Of a stretch of 64,000 nt of DNA, positions 25,210-35,855 are shown in pieces. The notes beneath the pieces are model-generated. The model was given only the letters and a program-made list of their open reading frames with translations. It ran no database searches and was not told the origin of the DNA. Position numbers and translations under genes: made by a program. The first letter of the stretch is position 1. Each line of letters opens with the position of its first letter. Source of the DNA: Desulfovibrio sp. (GTDB taxonomy: Bacteria > Desulfobacterota > Desulfovibrionia > Desulfovibrionales > Desulfovibrionaceae); contig JAFXOX010000001.1 in the NCBI GenBank assembly GCA_017528345.1, forward strand, positions 1-64,000, read 5' to 3'.

Positions 25210-26529
25210 TTAGTTGGCCTGACGGCGGATGAAGGTAGGAATATCATCTTCCGTGGCATCAAAGAAGAAAGAATCACTACCGGGATTATGCGGCTGGGCC
25301 GCGCGGGGATAGCTACGCTGACGGCTTGAATAATTGCTGACCATCTCATCTTCATAGAGCATGGTTTCTTCCCTGGGCTGCATATTCTCGATAAGGCTGG
25401 GCTGTCTGCGCACAGGCTGGCTCATTTTTGGGGCCTGCACTGCCTGCGTCTGCTCAGGTTCCCGGCTAGCGCGGGGAAAATCAATACGTGTGGGTTTTCT
25501 TTGTGGTTCACTGTGCAGCTCTTCGGCAACCGGCTCCTGCGCTTCGATTCCTGTGGCGATCAGGGTCACTGAAAGCTCATCATTGCTCGACTCGTCAAAG
25601 ACCACACCAAAGATGATATTGCAGTCTTCAGGCGCAGACTCCTGAATCATGGTGCCGATCTCGTTGATTTCCGTAATGGTGATGTCTCTGGGCCCGGAAA
25701 TATTATAGAGAATGGCTTTGGCACTATCGAGGGAGACATCCTCAAGCAGAGGGCTGGAAATGGCTTTCTGGGCGGCCTCACGGGCTCTGTTCTCACCACT
25801 GCCGACACCTGTGCCCATGAGTGCAAGACCTGCCTCCTGCATGGTTGTGCGCACATCGGCAAAGTCGAGGTTGATCAGTCCCTCACCATTGACCACATCG
25901 GAAATACCTTTCACGGCATGGTAGAGCACTTCATTGGAGCGCTGCAGCATATCCTCAAAGGTGGCTTTCTTGGGGGCCAGACCAAGGAGACGATCATTGG
26001 GAATAGTGATCAGACAATCCACATACTGTTTGAGTTCGGCAAGCCCTGCTTCAGCGGCTTTGCGACGTTTGGTGCCTTCAAAGTTGAAGGGTTTGGTGAC
26101 AACACCCACGGTCAGCACATTCATTTCCCGGGCAGCCTGCGCAACCACAGAGGCTCCGCCCGTGCCTGTGCCACCGCCCATGCCGGCTGTGACAAAAAGC
26201 ATTTCCGCATCACCGATGGCGTCACGGATGCCATTGATGCTCTCCATGGCGGCCTCGTGGCCGACCTTGGGATTGGCACCGGCGCCACGGCCCTTGGTGA
26301 TCTGTTCGCCAAGCTGCAGTTTCACCTTGGCTGTTGATTTATTCAGTGCCTGTTTGTCCGTATTGGCGCAGACAAATTCCACACCAGGCAAACCAGAGTC
26401 AATCATATGCTGAACGGCATTGCCGCCACCTCCGCCAACACCGATAACTTTGATCCGCGCACCCAAGCAGTCAGTATCGACTTCCGTGCTCTCCAAGACT
26501 TCGGCTCCGTCCATGATTGAATCCGACAT
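25210..26529 (-). CDS. ftsZ: Cell division protein FtsZ
   Basis: This tubulin-like GTPase forms the Z ring. In the 439-residue protein the GTP-binding signature GGGTGTG is at 118-124, with the N-terminal VIGVGGGGGNAV nucleotide loop and the T7 loop NLDFADVRTTM. A variable linker from about 320 leads to the conserved tail DDIPTFIRRQ that binds FtsA. The ATG at 26529 follows AGAGGAGAGG. It is the last gene of the dcw cluster, 41 bases after ftsA. Confidence 0.98.
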   Translation of the reverse strand: MSDSIMDGAEVLESTEVDTDCLGARIKVIGVGGGGGNAVQHMIDSGLPGVEFVCANTDKQALNKSTAKVKLQLGEQITKGRGAGANPKVGHEAAMESINGIRDAIGDAEMLFVTAGMGGGTGTGGASVVAQAAREMNVLTVGVVTKPFNFEGTKRRKAAEAGLAELKQYVDCLITIPNDRLLGLAPKKATFEDMLQRSNEVLYHAVKGISDVVNGEGLINLDFADVRTTMQEAGLALMGTGVGSGENRAREAAQKAISSPLLEDVSLDSAKAILYNISGPRDITITEINEIGTMIQESAPEDCNIIFGVVFDESSNDELSVTLIATGIEAQEPVAEELHSEPQRKPTRIDFPRASREPEQTQAVQAPKMSQPVRRQPSLIENMQPREETMLYEDEMVSNYSSRQRSYPRAAQPHNPGSDSFFFDATEDDIPTFIRRQAN

Positions 26530-26570
26530 AACCTCTCCTCTTCGTTAAAAATGACTGTTTTGCCCGCTCA

Positions 26571-27815
26571 TTATTTAATGTCAGAAAACCATCCCTTCAT
26601 GATGGCGACAATACGTGCCAGAAAGCCAGGTTCGTTCTCGTCGACGATGGGCTTATTGGCCGTATTGGTCTGCGGCACAAGCGCATAGGCTTCCCGCAAA
26701 AGTCCGACGGCTGTGGCGTACTTGGGATGATTGACGAGATCCTTGAGACCACCCACATTGCTAGGATAGCCGATACGCACAGCCTTTCTAAAAATTTGTT
26801 CCGCAAGATCCTTACAGCCTTCAAGGAGAGCTGAGCCGCCCGTGAGCACAACCCCTGCCCCAAGTCTGTCGGAATAGCCGGAATCGGTGAGAATCTGATC
26901 CACGCGCGTGAGAATTTCATCCATTCTCGCCTCACAGATCTCGGCCAAAACCTTGCGCTCCACACGTCTGGGAATCACGCCACCCACACTTGGCACCATG
27001 ATCTGCTCGTCACTCTGCACGAGATCTGTCATGGCGCAGCCATAGCGTGTCTTGATCTTTTCAGCCTCAGCCACAGGTGTGCGCAGGACAAAGGCAATGT
27101 CATTGGTAACATTCTGCCCGCCCATGGCAAGCACAGCCGTATGCTTGATGGCATTATTGACAAAAATGGCCACATCGCTGGTGCCGCCGCCAAGATCGAC
27201 AAGGGCAACGCCAAGCTCACGCTCTTCCGGTGAGAGCACAGCCCTTGCGGAAGCCAGGCACTCCAGGCTCATGCCGTCCACATCGAGATCACTGCGATTG
27301 CAGGAACTATAAATATTTTTAGCTGAGGTCGTAGCGCCTGTGACAATATGCACGCGCACCTCAAGGCGCACACCAGCCATACCCAGGGGATCGACAATGC
27401 CACGCTGATTGTCCACAATGTATTCCTGCGGCAGAATATGCAGGACCTCACGATCAGCGGGAATAGCAATGGCACGTGCCGCATCAATGGCCCGATCCAC
27501 ATCCTGCTTGTCGATTTCATTACCCTTGACGGCGATGACACCGTGGCTATTGAGACTCAGAATGTGATTGCCGGCAATACCCACATAGACGGAATGGATC
27601 TCACAGCCGGCCATCAGTTCGGCTTCCTGAATGGCTGAGCGGATGGCCTGAACGGTCTGCTCAATATTGACGACCATGCCCTTGCGTAAGCCCGTTGACT
27701 CGCTCAGACCGATGCCCTTGATTTCCACAAGGCCATCGCCCGTAACTTCGCCCACCACGGCACAGATTTTCGTGGTGCCGATATCCAGGCCTACGATTAG
27801 ACCGCTACTTGCCAT
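26571..27815 (-). CDS. ftsA: Cell division protein FtsA
   Basis: This actin-like ATPase tethers FtsZ to the membrane. The 414-residue protein shows the phosphate-1 motif VGLDIGTTKICAVVG, the phosphate-2 region LVDLGGGTSDVAIF and the adenosine motif VVLTGGSALLEG. A C-terminal amphipathic stretch (LARIVAIMKGWFSDIK) serves as membrane anchor. It lies between ftsQ and ftsZ as usual. Confidence 0.97.
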   Translation of the reverse strand: MASSGLIVGLDIGTTKICAVVGEVTGDGLVEIKGIGLSESTGLRKGMVVNIEQTVQAIRSAIQEAELMAGCEIHSVYVGIAGNHILSLNSHGVIAVKGNEIDKQDVDRAIDAARAIAIPADREVLHILPQEYIVDNQRGIVDPLGMAGVRLEVRVHIVTGATTSAKNIYSSCNRSDLDVDGMSLECLASARAVLSPEERELGVALVDLGGGTSDVAIFVNNAIKHTAVLAMGGQNVTNDIAFVLRTPVAEAEKIKTRYGCAMTDLVQSDEQIMVPSVGGVIPRRVERKVLAEICEARMDEILTRVDQILTDSGYSDRLGAGVVLTGGSALLEGCKDLAEQIFRKAVRIGYPSNVGGLKDLVNHPKYATAVGLLREAYALVPQTNTANKPIVDENEPGFLARIVAIMKGWFSDIK

Positions 27816-27845
27816 GATCCCCCCGCATGCCGGAACAATTCCGGC

Positions 27846-28718
27846 CTATTGAACCCCAGGAAGCTGTTTGGCCGACTGATTGAGCACAAGCCAGACATTC
27901 CCTTCAACGACACGCATCTCACGCACATTCTTCATTTCGCGCCGCTTGATCAAATCCGCAAAAACTCTCTTGATGCGCAACACATTCTTTTCCCAATCTC
28001 TCGGATCAAAGGAAAGCCACAGTTCCCGGTCCTCGAGAAAAAGTTCCAGTCCCTTACTGAGGCTCAAGGTGATCTGAGAGACCTGTGCCACATCCACAGG
28101 CAGATCACCTGTTCGCACACTTTCCTTGAAACGGGCAAGATAGGGCCTAAGCTGATCGGCTCCCTGTTCCACACTGAGTGCCGGAAGCGAGAGAAAATTG
28201 CTGCTCTCCACAGGCGCAATGATCTCGCCTTCCTCACTTGCGTAGTAGAGCACACCGTCTCTGTGCACCCAAAAGGACGGCATACGCTCATGAATACGAA
28301 TGACAAATTTATCCGGCAAAAGCCGCTTCACACTGACGGATTCAACCCAGGGCGTACGCCGCAAATTCTGCTCAACACTGGCGATATTCACAGCAAGTGA
28401 ATTCTGCCCTTCCCGAATACCGGCATAGTCAAGCACCACATCCCTGGGCAGCCGCACATTGCCCGAAACCTCAATGACATGGGTTGTGAAAAAATCACTG
28501 GTGACGGCCACATCATAAAGCCAGACAAAAATTTTGCCGATACCAAGAGCAAGACCAGCCAGGGAAACCAGGATGCATACGCCAAGCAAACATTTTTTCA
28601 GACGCTGCCAGGGAATGACAAGTGTGTGGCGCTTTACCTTTTCCTTGACCTCTGGCTTGGGATGGCGGTCAACGTAGAAATTGCCCCTGCGCCCGCTCCT
28701 CGGCTGGGCGGCCCTCAC
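27846..28718 (-). CDS. ftsQ: Cell division protein FtsQ
   Basis: This bitopic divisome protein (290 residues) links early and late division proteins. A basic cytoplasmic N-terminus is followed by one membrane segment (CLLGVCILVSLAGLALGIGKI, about 43-63). The POTRA domain comes next (THVIEVSGNVRLPRDVVLDY), then the FtsQ domain ending in VVEGNVWLVLNQSA. The GTG at 28718 overlaps the murB stop as GTGA. Confidence 0.92.
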   Translation of the reverse strand: MRAAQPRSGRRGNFYVDRHPKPEVKEKVKRHTLVIPWQRLKKCLLGVCILVSLAGLALGIGKIFVWLYDVAVTSDFFTTHVIEVSGNVRLPRDVVLDYAGIREGQNSLAVNIASVEQNLRRTPWVESVSVKRLLPDKFVIRIHERMPSFWVHRDGVLYYASEEGEIIAPVESSNFLSLPALSVEQGADQLRPYLARFKESVRTGDLPVDVAQVSQITLSLSKGLELFLEDRELWLSFDPRDWEKNVLRIKRVFADLIKRREMKNVREMRVVEGNVWLVLNQSAKQLPGVQ

Positions 28719-29593
28719 GGCACTATCCTGACCTCTGGCTCAAGGCGGATGCCACTCATGGCCTCCACAGCCTCCTGGGCAAGCTGCATGAGTTCAAGCG
28801 CCTGAGAAGCCGTTCCGCTTCCCTTGTTCACCAGAAAATTGGCATGCATATCCGAAAAGGCCACGCCACCAAGCTCCCGTCCCTTAAAGCCCGCATCTTC
28901 CAGAAGTTTCCCCGCAGCCGGACCCTGGGAAGGATTCTTGAAAAGGCATCCGGCACTGGCAAGCGCTATGGGCTGATGCGCTTTCTTGGCCAGAAAATGG
29001 GTATTGGCAAGCCTGTGGATGGCGTCAACAGTGCCACTTTCAAAGCCAAATTCGGCCTCAAGAATGAGGAAAAAAGCACGACTTCCCGGAAAGGCAAAAT
29101 GCCTGTACCCAAATGAAAGCTGGTTGCGGTCCAAAGCCTGAATATGCCCTTCGCTGAAAACCGTTACCGCGCGCAGGAAGGTTCCGATTTCGCAGCCAAA
29201 GGAGCCGGCATTCATGGCAATGGCGCCACCGACGGTTCCGGGTATGCCTGCCATGCCCTCAAGTCCTGTCAGGGCATGTTCAGCCAAAAAACGCAAAAAA
29301 CGCGGAAGTTTCACAGAGCCCGAAACCCTGACCACGGTTTTTGGTCCGTCAGGGCCCAAAATCTCAAGTTTCTCAGGCATGGCCTCACGCACAAGGGCCA
29401 TGTCGTGATCGCCGTCTTTGGCCAAAATATTGCTCCCGTTGCCAAGGGCAAGCGGTGCAAGGGCAAAATCCGCAAGAAGATCGGGCAGCGCCTCAAGATC
29501 ATCGGCGTTTTCCACGGCAAACATCCGCCTTGCCCGTCCCCCAAGATGCAAGGTGGTCAGACGGGGAAAATTGGGCCAGGCCTGTTCACGCAT
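28715..29593 (-). CDS. murB: UDP-N-acetylenolpyruvoylglucosamine reductase MurB
   Basis: This FAD enzyme reduces UDP-GlcNAc-enolpyruvate to UDP-MurNAc with NADPH. The 292-residue protein shows the FAD-binding stretch [13 protein letters not shown], then [20 protein letters not shown] and the active-site region [20 protein letters not shown]. The ATG at 29593 has GAGG upstream and overlaps the murC stop by eight bases; a longer frame to 29644 is judged not translated. Confidence 0.95.
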   Translation of the reverse strand: MREQAWPNFPRLTTLHLGGRARRMFAVENADDLEALPDLLADFALAPLALGNGSNILAKDGDHDMALVREAMPEKLEILGPDGPKTVVRVSGSVKLPRFLRFLAEHALTGLEGMAGIPGTVGGAIAMNAGSFGCEIGTFLRAVTVFSEGHIQALDRNQLSFGYRHFAFPGSRAFFLILEAEFGFESGTVDAIHRLANTHFLAKKAHQPIALASAGCLFKNPSQGPAAGKLLEDAGFKGRELGGVAFSDMHANFLVNKGSGTASQALELMQLAQEAVEAMSGIRLEPEVRIVP

Positions 29594-30956
29594 CGTGATC
29601 CTCAAGCCACATGGGACCAAGTTTGGTGATGGTGCCAGCCCCAAGCGTCAGCAAAAGATCATTGGGCCTAAGCACCGCATCCAGCCCTTCCTTGAGCTCC
29701 GTGAGATTCTTAAAATAATAGACTTCGGTATTGGTCACCTGCTGAATACCAATGGCGAGGTTCTGTCCGGTAATACCGGGCAGCGGCTCTTCACTGGCCG
29801 CATAAATCTCCGTCAGCAGGACCATGTCCACATTGGCAAAGACCTTGCAAAAGGCGCCAAAATGGGCCTGTGTGCGTGAAAAGCGATGCGGCTGAAAGGC
29901 GACAACAAGTCGCCTGTTGGGATAGCAGAGTCTGGCCGTGGCAAGGGTTGCGGCAATTTCCGTCGGATGATGACCATAATCGTCAATGACAATCACATCA
30001 TTGCGCGTCCCTTTGTATTCAAAACGTCGGCCAACCCCCTTGAAGGCGGCAAGACCGCGCACGCAGTCCTCAAAACTGATATCACAGGCAAGTGATGCCC
30101 CAATGGCTGCCAGGGCATTTAAGATATTGTGCACACCCGGCTGGGGAATTTCCGCAATGCCAAGCTTCACGCCCCGCTGCCACACCTCAAAGCGGCTACC
30201 CTTGCCCTTTTCGAGGAGAACGGCACGCAGATCATTTTCCGCGGCAAATCCATAGGTCAGAACGGGTCGTTTAACCTTGGGGAGAAGTGCTAACACACCG
30301 GGATCGTCACCGCAGACCACATTCACCCCGTAGAAGGGGATCTTGTTCATATACTGGATAAAGGCGTTATCAATGGCCTCGCGGGTTTTGTAGTGATCGA
30401 GGTGATCCTCATCCACATTGGTGACGATATTGACCACGGGAAAAAGACAGAGAAAGGACTCATCACTCTCATCGGCCTCGGCGATCATGTATTCCCCGTG
30501 CCCGAGATGGGCATTGGTGCCGTAGACATTGAGACGGCCGCCAATGATCACCGTGGGATCCAGGCCAGCGAGATCAAAAATAGTCGCTGTGAGCGACGTT
30601 GTTGTCGTCTTGCCATGGGTTCCGGCAATGGCAATGCCGGTACGCAGACGCATGAGTTCGGCGAGCATCTCAGCGCGGGGGATGATGGCAAGATTCCTGC
30701 GCCTAGCCTCCACAATCTCCGGATTATCATCGCGGATGGCCGTTGATTTGACGAGAACCTGCACATCGGGAATATTTTCCGCTCTGTGACCAATGGCGAT
30801 CTTGGCACCAAGTGAACGCAGATGTTGGACCATGGCCGAATCATGCAGGTCAGAACCGCTGATTTCATAGCCCAGATTCAAAAGGACTTCGGCTATGCCG
30901 CTCATACCGGCACCACCTATGCCCAGCATATGGATCTGATGAATTTTCTTGTTCAC
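29586..30956 (-). CDS. murC: UDP-N-acetylmuramate--L-alanine ligase MurC
   Basis: This ligase adds the first residue of the stem peptide. The 456-residue protein has the N-terminal Rossmann loop [16 protein letters not shown], the ATP loop [10 protein letters not shown] and the C-terminal [14 protein letters not shown] motif typical of MurC. The start is GTG at 30956. A gap of 232 bases without a gene separates it from murG and contains AT-rich stretches, so murC may also have its own promoter. Confidence 0.96.
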   Translation of the reverse strand: MNKKIHQIHMLGIGGAGMSGIAEVLLNLGYEISGSDLHDSAMVQHLRSLGAKIAIGHRAENIPDVQVLVKSTAIRDDNPEIVEARRRNLAIIPRAEMLAELMRLRTGIAIAGTHGKTTTTSLTATIFDLAGLDPTVIIGGRLNVYGTNAHLGHGEYMIAEADESDESFLCLFPVVNIVTNVDEDHLDHYKTREAIDNAFIQYMNKIPFYGVNVVCGDDPGVLALLPKVKRPVLTYGFAAENDLRAVLLEKGKGSRFEVWQRGVKLGIAEIPQPGVHNILNALAAIGASLACDISFEDCVRGLAAFKGVGRRFEYKGTRNDVIVIDDYGHHPTEIAATLATARLCYPNRRLVVAFQPHRFSRTQAHFGAFCKVFANVDMVLLTEIYAASEEPLPGITGQNLAIGIQQVTNTEVYYFKNLTELKEGLDAVLRPNDLLLTLGAGTITKLGPMWLEDHDA

Positions 30957-31188
30957 CCCAAGCTCCAGAAATGGCGTAGATCACTGCCACACATCGCCCT
31001 AAGGCCCGACTGATGCGCCTTTGCTCTAAAGGAAATTCGGAAAGTCTCAAAAATTTGGGATCTGTCCTAGGAACGTTTTTTGTAACGTAATGTTGTTTTT
31101 TTCTCAACTTTTTTCCGAAGGCTAAGCTGCAAAAACTGGCTGCCGTATTGCCAGAAAAGTATCTATAGATCTAGCTTTTCAGGAAATT

Positions 31189-32274
31189 TTAGACAAATAA
31201 AAAATTTTCTGGGAAGTCTGCCAAGGAAAAGATAAGACGAGCCACCTTCTGAGCGGCATCGGGAATGGCGAGAGCCCAGGCCTTTTCCGACATTGTGCGC
31301 AGCTCTGCCTGATCAGTCAAAAGGGCAAGGATCTCCGTGGCACCCTGGCTTTTGAGTGCGTTTTCCGGCACAAGTCTTGCGCAGCCTGCTTCTTCAAGAA
31401 CACGCGCATTCTTTGTCTGATGGTCGTGGATGGCATGGGGAAAAGGCACAAGCACAGAGGGCAGACGCGCTGCGCAGAGCTCGGCAACGGTTGAGGCGCC
31501 GCTGCGGCAGAGGGTAAGATCTGCCCATTGGTAGACTTCCGGCATATCGTGGATAAAGGCGCGAACGCAGTCGCTGCCAAAGCCGTGCTCAGCATAAGCC
31601 TGGCTCACCCAGGCAAAATCGCGCTGACCTGTCTGATGGATGATCTTGATCTGGGCCTTCTGAAATTCGGAAAGATGCTCCACCATAAACGCGTTTAAGG
31701 CATGGGCGCCCTGGGAGCCGCCAAAGACCAGAAGATGCCTGCCATCAAAGTGCTCACGCGGCGCCTTCTGCACAACCTGGGCACGCACAGGGTTGCCGCA
31801 GACAACGCATTTTTTGGGATCAAAGCCCTGAGTTTCCGGAAGGGAGACGGCAATACGGCGCACAAAGCGCCCCATAATGCGATTACTCGTCCCGGCAAGG
31901 GCATTTTGCTCATGCAGAAGACTTGGGATACCGAGAAGAAGGGCCGCTGACATGGGCGCAAAGGAAGCATAGCCACCAAAGCCTGCCACAAGTCTGGGTT
32001 TTTCCTGGCGAAGGAGGGAGATGGCCTTACAAAGCGCTTTGCCCATCAGGCAACCTGCGGATAAGGCTTTGAGCCCACGCCCAAGCAGCCCGCGCACAGC
32101 AAGACCCTGAAAAGGTACCCCTGCCCGCGCACAGAGATCTGCCTCAGGCCCGTAGAGTGAGCCCACAAAAAGCACAGAAATGCGCTCGTCCATGCTTTTG
32201 AGCGCATCGTAGACGGCAAGTGCCGGGAAAATGTGACCGCCTGTGCCGCCTGTGGTCAGGATGATGTGCGACAT
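31189..32274 (-). CDS. murG: Lipid II synthase MurG
   Basis: This peripheral membrane glycosyltransferase adds GlcNAc to lipid I. The 361-residue protein has the N-terminal loop TGGTGGHIFPALAVYDAL, LLVFGGSQGAHALN and the C-terminal donor-site motif CRSGASTVAELCAARLPSVL. The ATG at 32274 overlaps the ftsW end by 19 bases. Confidence 0.96.
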   Translation of the reverse strand: MSHIILTTGGTGGHIFPALAVYDALKSMDERISVLFVGSLYGPEADLCARAGVPFQGLAVRGLLGRGLKALSAGCLMGKALCKAISLLRQEKPRLVAGFGGYASFAPMSAALLLGIPSLLHEQNALAGTSNRIMGRFVRRIAVSLPETQGFDPKKCVVCGNPVRAQVVQKAPREHFDGRHLLVFGGSQGAHALNAFMVEHLSEFQKAQIKIIHQTGQRDFAWVSQAYAEHGFGSDCVRAFIHDMPEVYQWADLTLCRSGASTVAELCAARLPSVLVPFPHAIHDHQTKNARVLEEAGCARLVPENALKSQGATEILALLTDQAELRTMSEKAWALAIPDAAQKVARLIFSLADFPENFLFV

Positions 32275-33467
32275 ACGTCCTCTGTGCGTGAAAAATGCAG
32301 GATAAGACCGATGCAGATCATGGTGGCGATGAGATTACTGCCACCATAGCTTAAGAGTGGCATGGCAACGCCCTTGGGCGGAAGCATGCCCATGACCACG
32401 GCAAGATTGATGAGCGCGCCAATGGCAATAATGGCTGTGAGGCCAAAGGCCGAGAGCCGTGCACGCATATCCTTTTGTCTGAGCACAATGCGAAAGCAGC
32501 GCCAGAAAAGACAGGCAAAAAGCAGCATGATGATGGTTATGCCGCACAAACCCATTTCTTCGCCAATAACAGACATTATGAAGTCATTGTGGGCTTCGGG
32601 CAGATAAAACATTTTCTGCTGGCTTGCGCCGACCCCTACGCCGAAAACCCCGCCTGACGCCAGGGCATAAAAGGATTGAATAAGCTGATAGCCTGCGCCT
32701 GACGGATCCTTGAAGGGATCGAGAAAGGCTTTCAGCCGCTCCATACGATAGGGAGCAGATATGGCCAAAAGGGCCATGCTCGCAACACCGAGCACAAGGC
32801 TCCAGGCGATATAGCTCCAGCGGATACCGCCGGCGATGCACATGAAAAAGAGAATGCCGGCAAGGACAATGGCACTGCCAAAATCAGGCTGTGAGAGGAG
32901 AATGGCACAATAAAGGCCGGTCACGAGACAAGGAGGAAAAACCCCGCGCCAGAAGGTGCGCACAAGATCCTGCTTGGCGCTCATGAAATAGGCGAGATAG
33001 AGAACAAGGGCCACCTTGACAAATTCCATGGGCTGAATGGAGGCAAAGCCCAGGCTGATCCAGCGTCGTGCACCGTTAATGGTCGGGGCAAGCGGGGTAA
33101 GTGTCAGCCCCAAAAGCACAAAGGTGATCAGCAATGCCCAGTAATGCAGCCCGTAGATGAGCTTGCGCGGAGCCAGTGCCGCTCCCCACAGGCAGATAAT
33201 GCCAATGAGTGCGTAGAAGAGCTGGCGCTTGAAAAAGTGGTATTTGTCGTGAAAGGTGTGCTCGGCCACAATGGAGCTTGCCGAGAGCACCATGACAAGC
33301 CCTATGGCCAAAAGCGTCATCATGATGGTGAAGAGCCACCAGTCAAAGGGTCCTGTGGCACGCTTGGGAGGTGTCGCAACACTTGCCTGTGTCTCGCCAG
33401 TCAGCTTGGCAAGGGCACTGTCTTCAGCCTTCTTGGCTTCGCTCTCTGAGCTATGTTGGCTTTTCAC
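32256..33467 (-). CDS. ftsW: SEDS glycosyltransferase FtsW
   Basis: This septal peptidoglycan polymerase works with FtsI. The 403-residue polytopic protein has about ten membrane segments, a hydrophilic N-terminal tail of about 45 residues and the family C-terminal motif GVAMPLLSYGGSNLIATM. The GTG at 33467 overlaps the murD stop as GTGA. Confidence 0.95.
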   Translation of the reverse strand: MKSQHSSESEAKKAEDSALAKLTGETQASVATPPKRATGPFDWWLFTIMMTLLAIGLVMVLSASSIVAEHTFHDKYHFFKRQLFYALIGIICLWGAALAPRKLIYGLHYWALLITFVLLGLTLTPLAPTINGARRWISLGFASIQPMEFVKVALVLYLAYFMSAKQDLVRTFWRGVFPPCLVTGLYCAILLSQPDFGSAIVLAGILFFMCIAGGIRWSYIAWSLVLGVASMALLAISAPYRMERLKAFLDPFKDPSGAGYQLIQSFYALASGGVFGVGVGASQQKMFYLPEAHNDFIMSVIGEEMGLCGITIIMLLFACLFWRCFRIVLRQKDMRARLSAFGLTAIIAIGALINLAVVMGMLPPKGVAMPLLSYGGSNLIATMICIGLILHFSRTEDVCRTSS

Positions 33468-34771
33468 GCTAAATGCTCCACGATTTCCCGAAAGTCACGG
33501 CCACGCTCGGCGTAACTTGTATAGAGGTCAAAACTTGCCGTGGCAGGGGCAAGTAATACGGCATCTCCGGCCTGCGCGTGCTCGGCAAGACATTGCACAG
33601 CATCCTTCAGCACAGGATGCCACGAAAGCGGCACAATACCCTTCCAGGCGCCTTCAAATTCTTCGCGCGCCGCCCCAAAAAGGGCCACTTCCCGAACCTT
33701 TTCCTGCACAAGGGGAATGAGTCCAGCAAGATCCCCACCCTTGAACTTGCCGCCGCAGAGCAGTCTGAGGGGTCTGTCTATGGCACGAATGGCTACCTCA
33801 AGGGCAGAAACCGTCGTTGCCTTGGAATCGTTGATATAGAGCACACCTTTATGTTCACGCACGCGCTCCAGGCGATTGGGCAGCGGCCTGAAATCGGCCA
33901 CAGCTTCTGCCGCACGACTTTCAGTGACCCCAAAGAAGCGACAGGCCTGATAGGCCGCTTCACAGTTAAAGCGATTATGTTCGCCCAAAAGCTGCATATG
34001 GGGAAAACGCTGGCTTGCCTCCACAAAAATCTTGCGTGCCCTCAGCCCATAAGCTTTGGCTGCGTCCTCAAGGCCGTGTCCAAGAACCGCCAAATCATTT
34101 TCATCCTGCCAGCGGAAAATGCGGAACTTGGCGTCGCTGTATTCCTGCATATCCTTGTGGTAATCCAGATGATTGGGCGAAAGATTGAGGAGGACTGCCA
34201 CGCGCGGTGCAAAAGTCTGGCAGCATTGCAGCTGAAAACTTGAAATCTCAAGAACGAGGACATCGGCCTTGCGGGAATCGAGGACATATTCGGAAAGGGG
34301 GGTGCCGATATTGCCGCCTAAAAAGACGGAAAGCCCCTGTGCCTTGAGCATGGCAGCAGCAACAGAAACCGTGGTTGTCTTGCCGCTGGTCCCTGTGACA
34401 GCCAGGATGGGTTCATCGTCGAGATAGCGGAAGGCAAGCTCCATTTCCGCGATGATTTCCACCGCACCGCTGGCGAGCTTCGTCTCATCAAGATAGGGCA
34501 GAAGTGAGGCTCTGGGCACGCCTGGACTTGGCACAATGGCAGAGGCTCCTGCAAAGTGTTCTTTATGATGCTCGCCAAGGACAAGTTCGCCGCCATTTTC
34601 CCGAAAGACCTTTTGTTCAGGTTCTGAAAGGGCCTTGGGATTTTTCTCAAGAAGCCGTACGCGCACACCCTTGCGCAGCAAAAGCGCACTTGCCGCCTTG
34701 CCGCTTCTGCCGGCACCGACGACAACCGCAAGATCTCCTGCCTTCAATGTTTTTCCACGTGTATTCTGCAT
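33464..34771 (-). CDS. murD: UDP-MurNAc-L-alanine--D-glutamate ligase MurD
   Basis: This enzyme adds D-Glu to the stem peptide. The 435-residue protein shows an N-terminal Rossmann segment (VVVGAGRSGKAASALLLRKG), the ATP loop GTSGKTTTVS, NLSPNHLDYHKDMQEY and the C-terminal INDSKATTVSALEVAI. It lies seven bases after mraY. Confidence 0.96.
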   Translation of the reverse strand: MQNTRGKTLKAGDLAVVVGAGRSGKAASALLLRKGVRVRLLEKNPKALSEPEQKVFRENGGELVLGEHHKEHFAGASAIVPSPGVPRASLLPYLDETKLASGAVEIIAEMELAFRYLDDEPILAVTGTSGKTTTVSVAAAMLKAQGLSVFLGGNIGTPLSEYVLDSRKADVLVLEISSFQLQCCQTFAPRVAVLLNLSPNHLDYHKDMQEYSDAKFRIFRWQDENDLAVLGHGLEDAAKAYGLRARKIFVEASQRFPHMQLLGEHNRFNCEAAYQACRFFGVTESRAAEAVADFRPLPNRLERVREHKGVLYINDSKATTVSALEVAIRAIDRPLRLLCGGKFKGGDLAGLIPLVQEKVREVALFGAAREEFEGAWKGIVPLSWHPVLKDAVQCLAEHAQAGDAVLLAPATASFDLYTSYAERGRDFREIVEHLA

Positions 34772-34778
34772 ATGTCCT

Positions 34779-35855
34779 CTAACGGAGCTTCAGAACGGAA
34801 AGAGCCACCAAACCGAGAAGAATGGAGGCAATCCAGAAGCGGATAATGATCTTGGATTCGGGAATATTTTTTTCCTGAAAATGATGGTGCAGGGGTGCCA
34901 TGCGGAAAATGCGCTTGCCTCCGCTCCATTTGAAATAGCTGACCTGCAAAATGACCGACAGGGTCTCAATGACAAAGAGTCCGCCAACAACCCCCAAAAT
35001 GAGTTCCTGCTTGCAGAGCAAGGCGAGGTAGCCTAATAGCCCGCCAATGGAGAGCGAACCCACATCCCCCATAAAAACCTGAGCCGGATAAGCGTTGAAC
35101 CAGAGAAAGCCCAGACCTGCCCCGATAAAGGCCGCGCAGAAGACCGTCACCTCGCCCACACCGGGCATGTAGGGCACAAAGAGATAGCCAGAAAAACGCA
35201 CATTGCCCGTGATATAGAGAAAAATGGAAAAGACAATGGCGGCCACAATGGCCGGTCCAATGGCCAGTCCGTCCATGCCGTCGGTGAGATTGACGGCATT
35301 GGAGGCCGCAATCATGATAAAAATGCCAAAGGGCACATAGAAATAGCCGAGGTCAAAGGAAATCTCTTTGAAAAAGGGAATATAGAGCAGGCTTGAGTAG
35401 GAGGGATTGTGCATGAGCAGCCACATGCCGGCAAAGGCCACAAGCAACTGTCCGCCAAGCTTGGCACGCGGGGATATGCCCTTATTGTTGTGCCGAAGAA
35501 GCTTTGTCAGATCATCCCACAGTCCCACAGCGCCAAAGCCCACAACCACGAGCAGGCATTGCCAGACATAGCGGTTGGTGAGATCAGCCCAGAACAGCAG
35601 GGAAATGGTCAGGGTAAAGATCAAAAGCACGCCGCCCATGGTCGGGGTGCCGGCTTTGTTCTGATGCAGTTTGACATCCTCATTGATGTACTGGCCACAT
35701 TTCAGGCGCCTGAGCATCTTGATGAATCTCGGACCAACGATAATGGAGATGATCAGGGCCGTGATTAAAGCTGCCATGGAGCGGAAGGAAATATAGCGAA
35801 AGACATTGAAGAGAGGCCACTGCGAGGCGTAGGGCACAAGAAGATTATAAAACAT
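34779..35855 (-). CDS. mraY: Phospho-MurNAc-pentapeptide transferase MraY
   Basis: This integral membrane enzyme makes lipid I from UDP-MurNAc-pentapeptide and undecaprenyl phosphate. The 358-residue protein has about ten membrane segments. It carries the signature [12 protein letters not shown] near the N-terminus, [13 protein letters not shown] with the catalytic Asp residues, and MAPLHHHFQ near the C-terminus. The ATG at 35855 ([13 protein letters not shown]) has GGAGG upstream and overlaps the murF end by 11 bases. Confidence 0.96.
   Translation of the reverse strand: MFYNLLVPYASQWPLFNVFRYISFRSMAALITALIISIIVGPRFIKMLRRLKCGQYINEDVKLHQNKAGTPTMGGVLLIFTLTISLLFWADLTNRYVWQCLLVVVGFGAVGLWDDLTKLLRHNNKGISPRAKLGGQLLVAFAGMWLLMHNPSYSSLLYIPFFKEISFDLGYFYVPFGIFIMIAASNAVNLTDGMDGLAIGPAIVAAIVFSIFLYITGNVRFSGYLFVPYMPGVGEVTVFCAAFIGAGLGFLWFNAYPAQVFMGDVGSLSIGGLLGYLALLCKQELILGVVGGLFVIETLSVILQVSYFKWSGGKRIFRMAPLHHHFQEKNIPESKIIIRFWIASILLGLVALSVLKLR

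Noticed and set aside
30957-31188. Hidden gene or RNA in the murC-murG gap
   Set aside because: There is no start with a ribosome site and no stable hairpin with T run; at most a weak promoter for murC.
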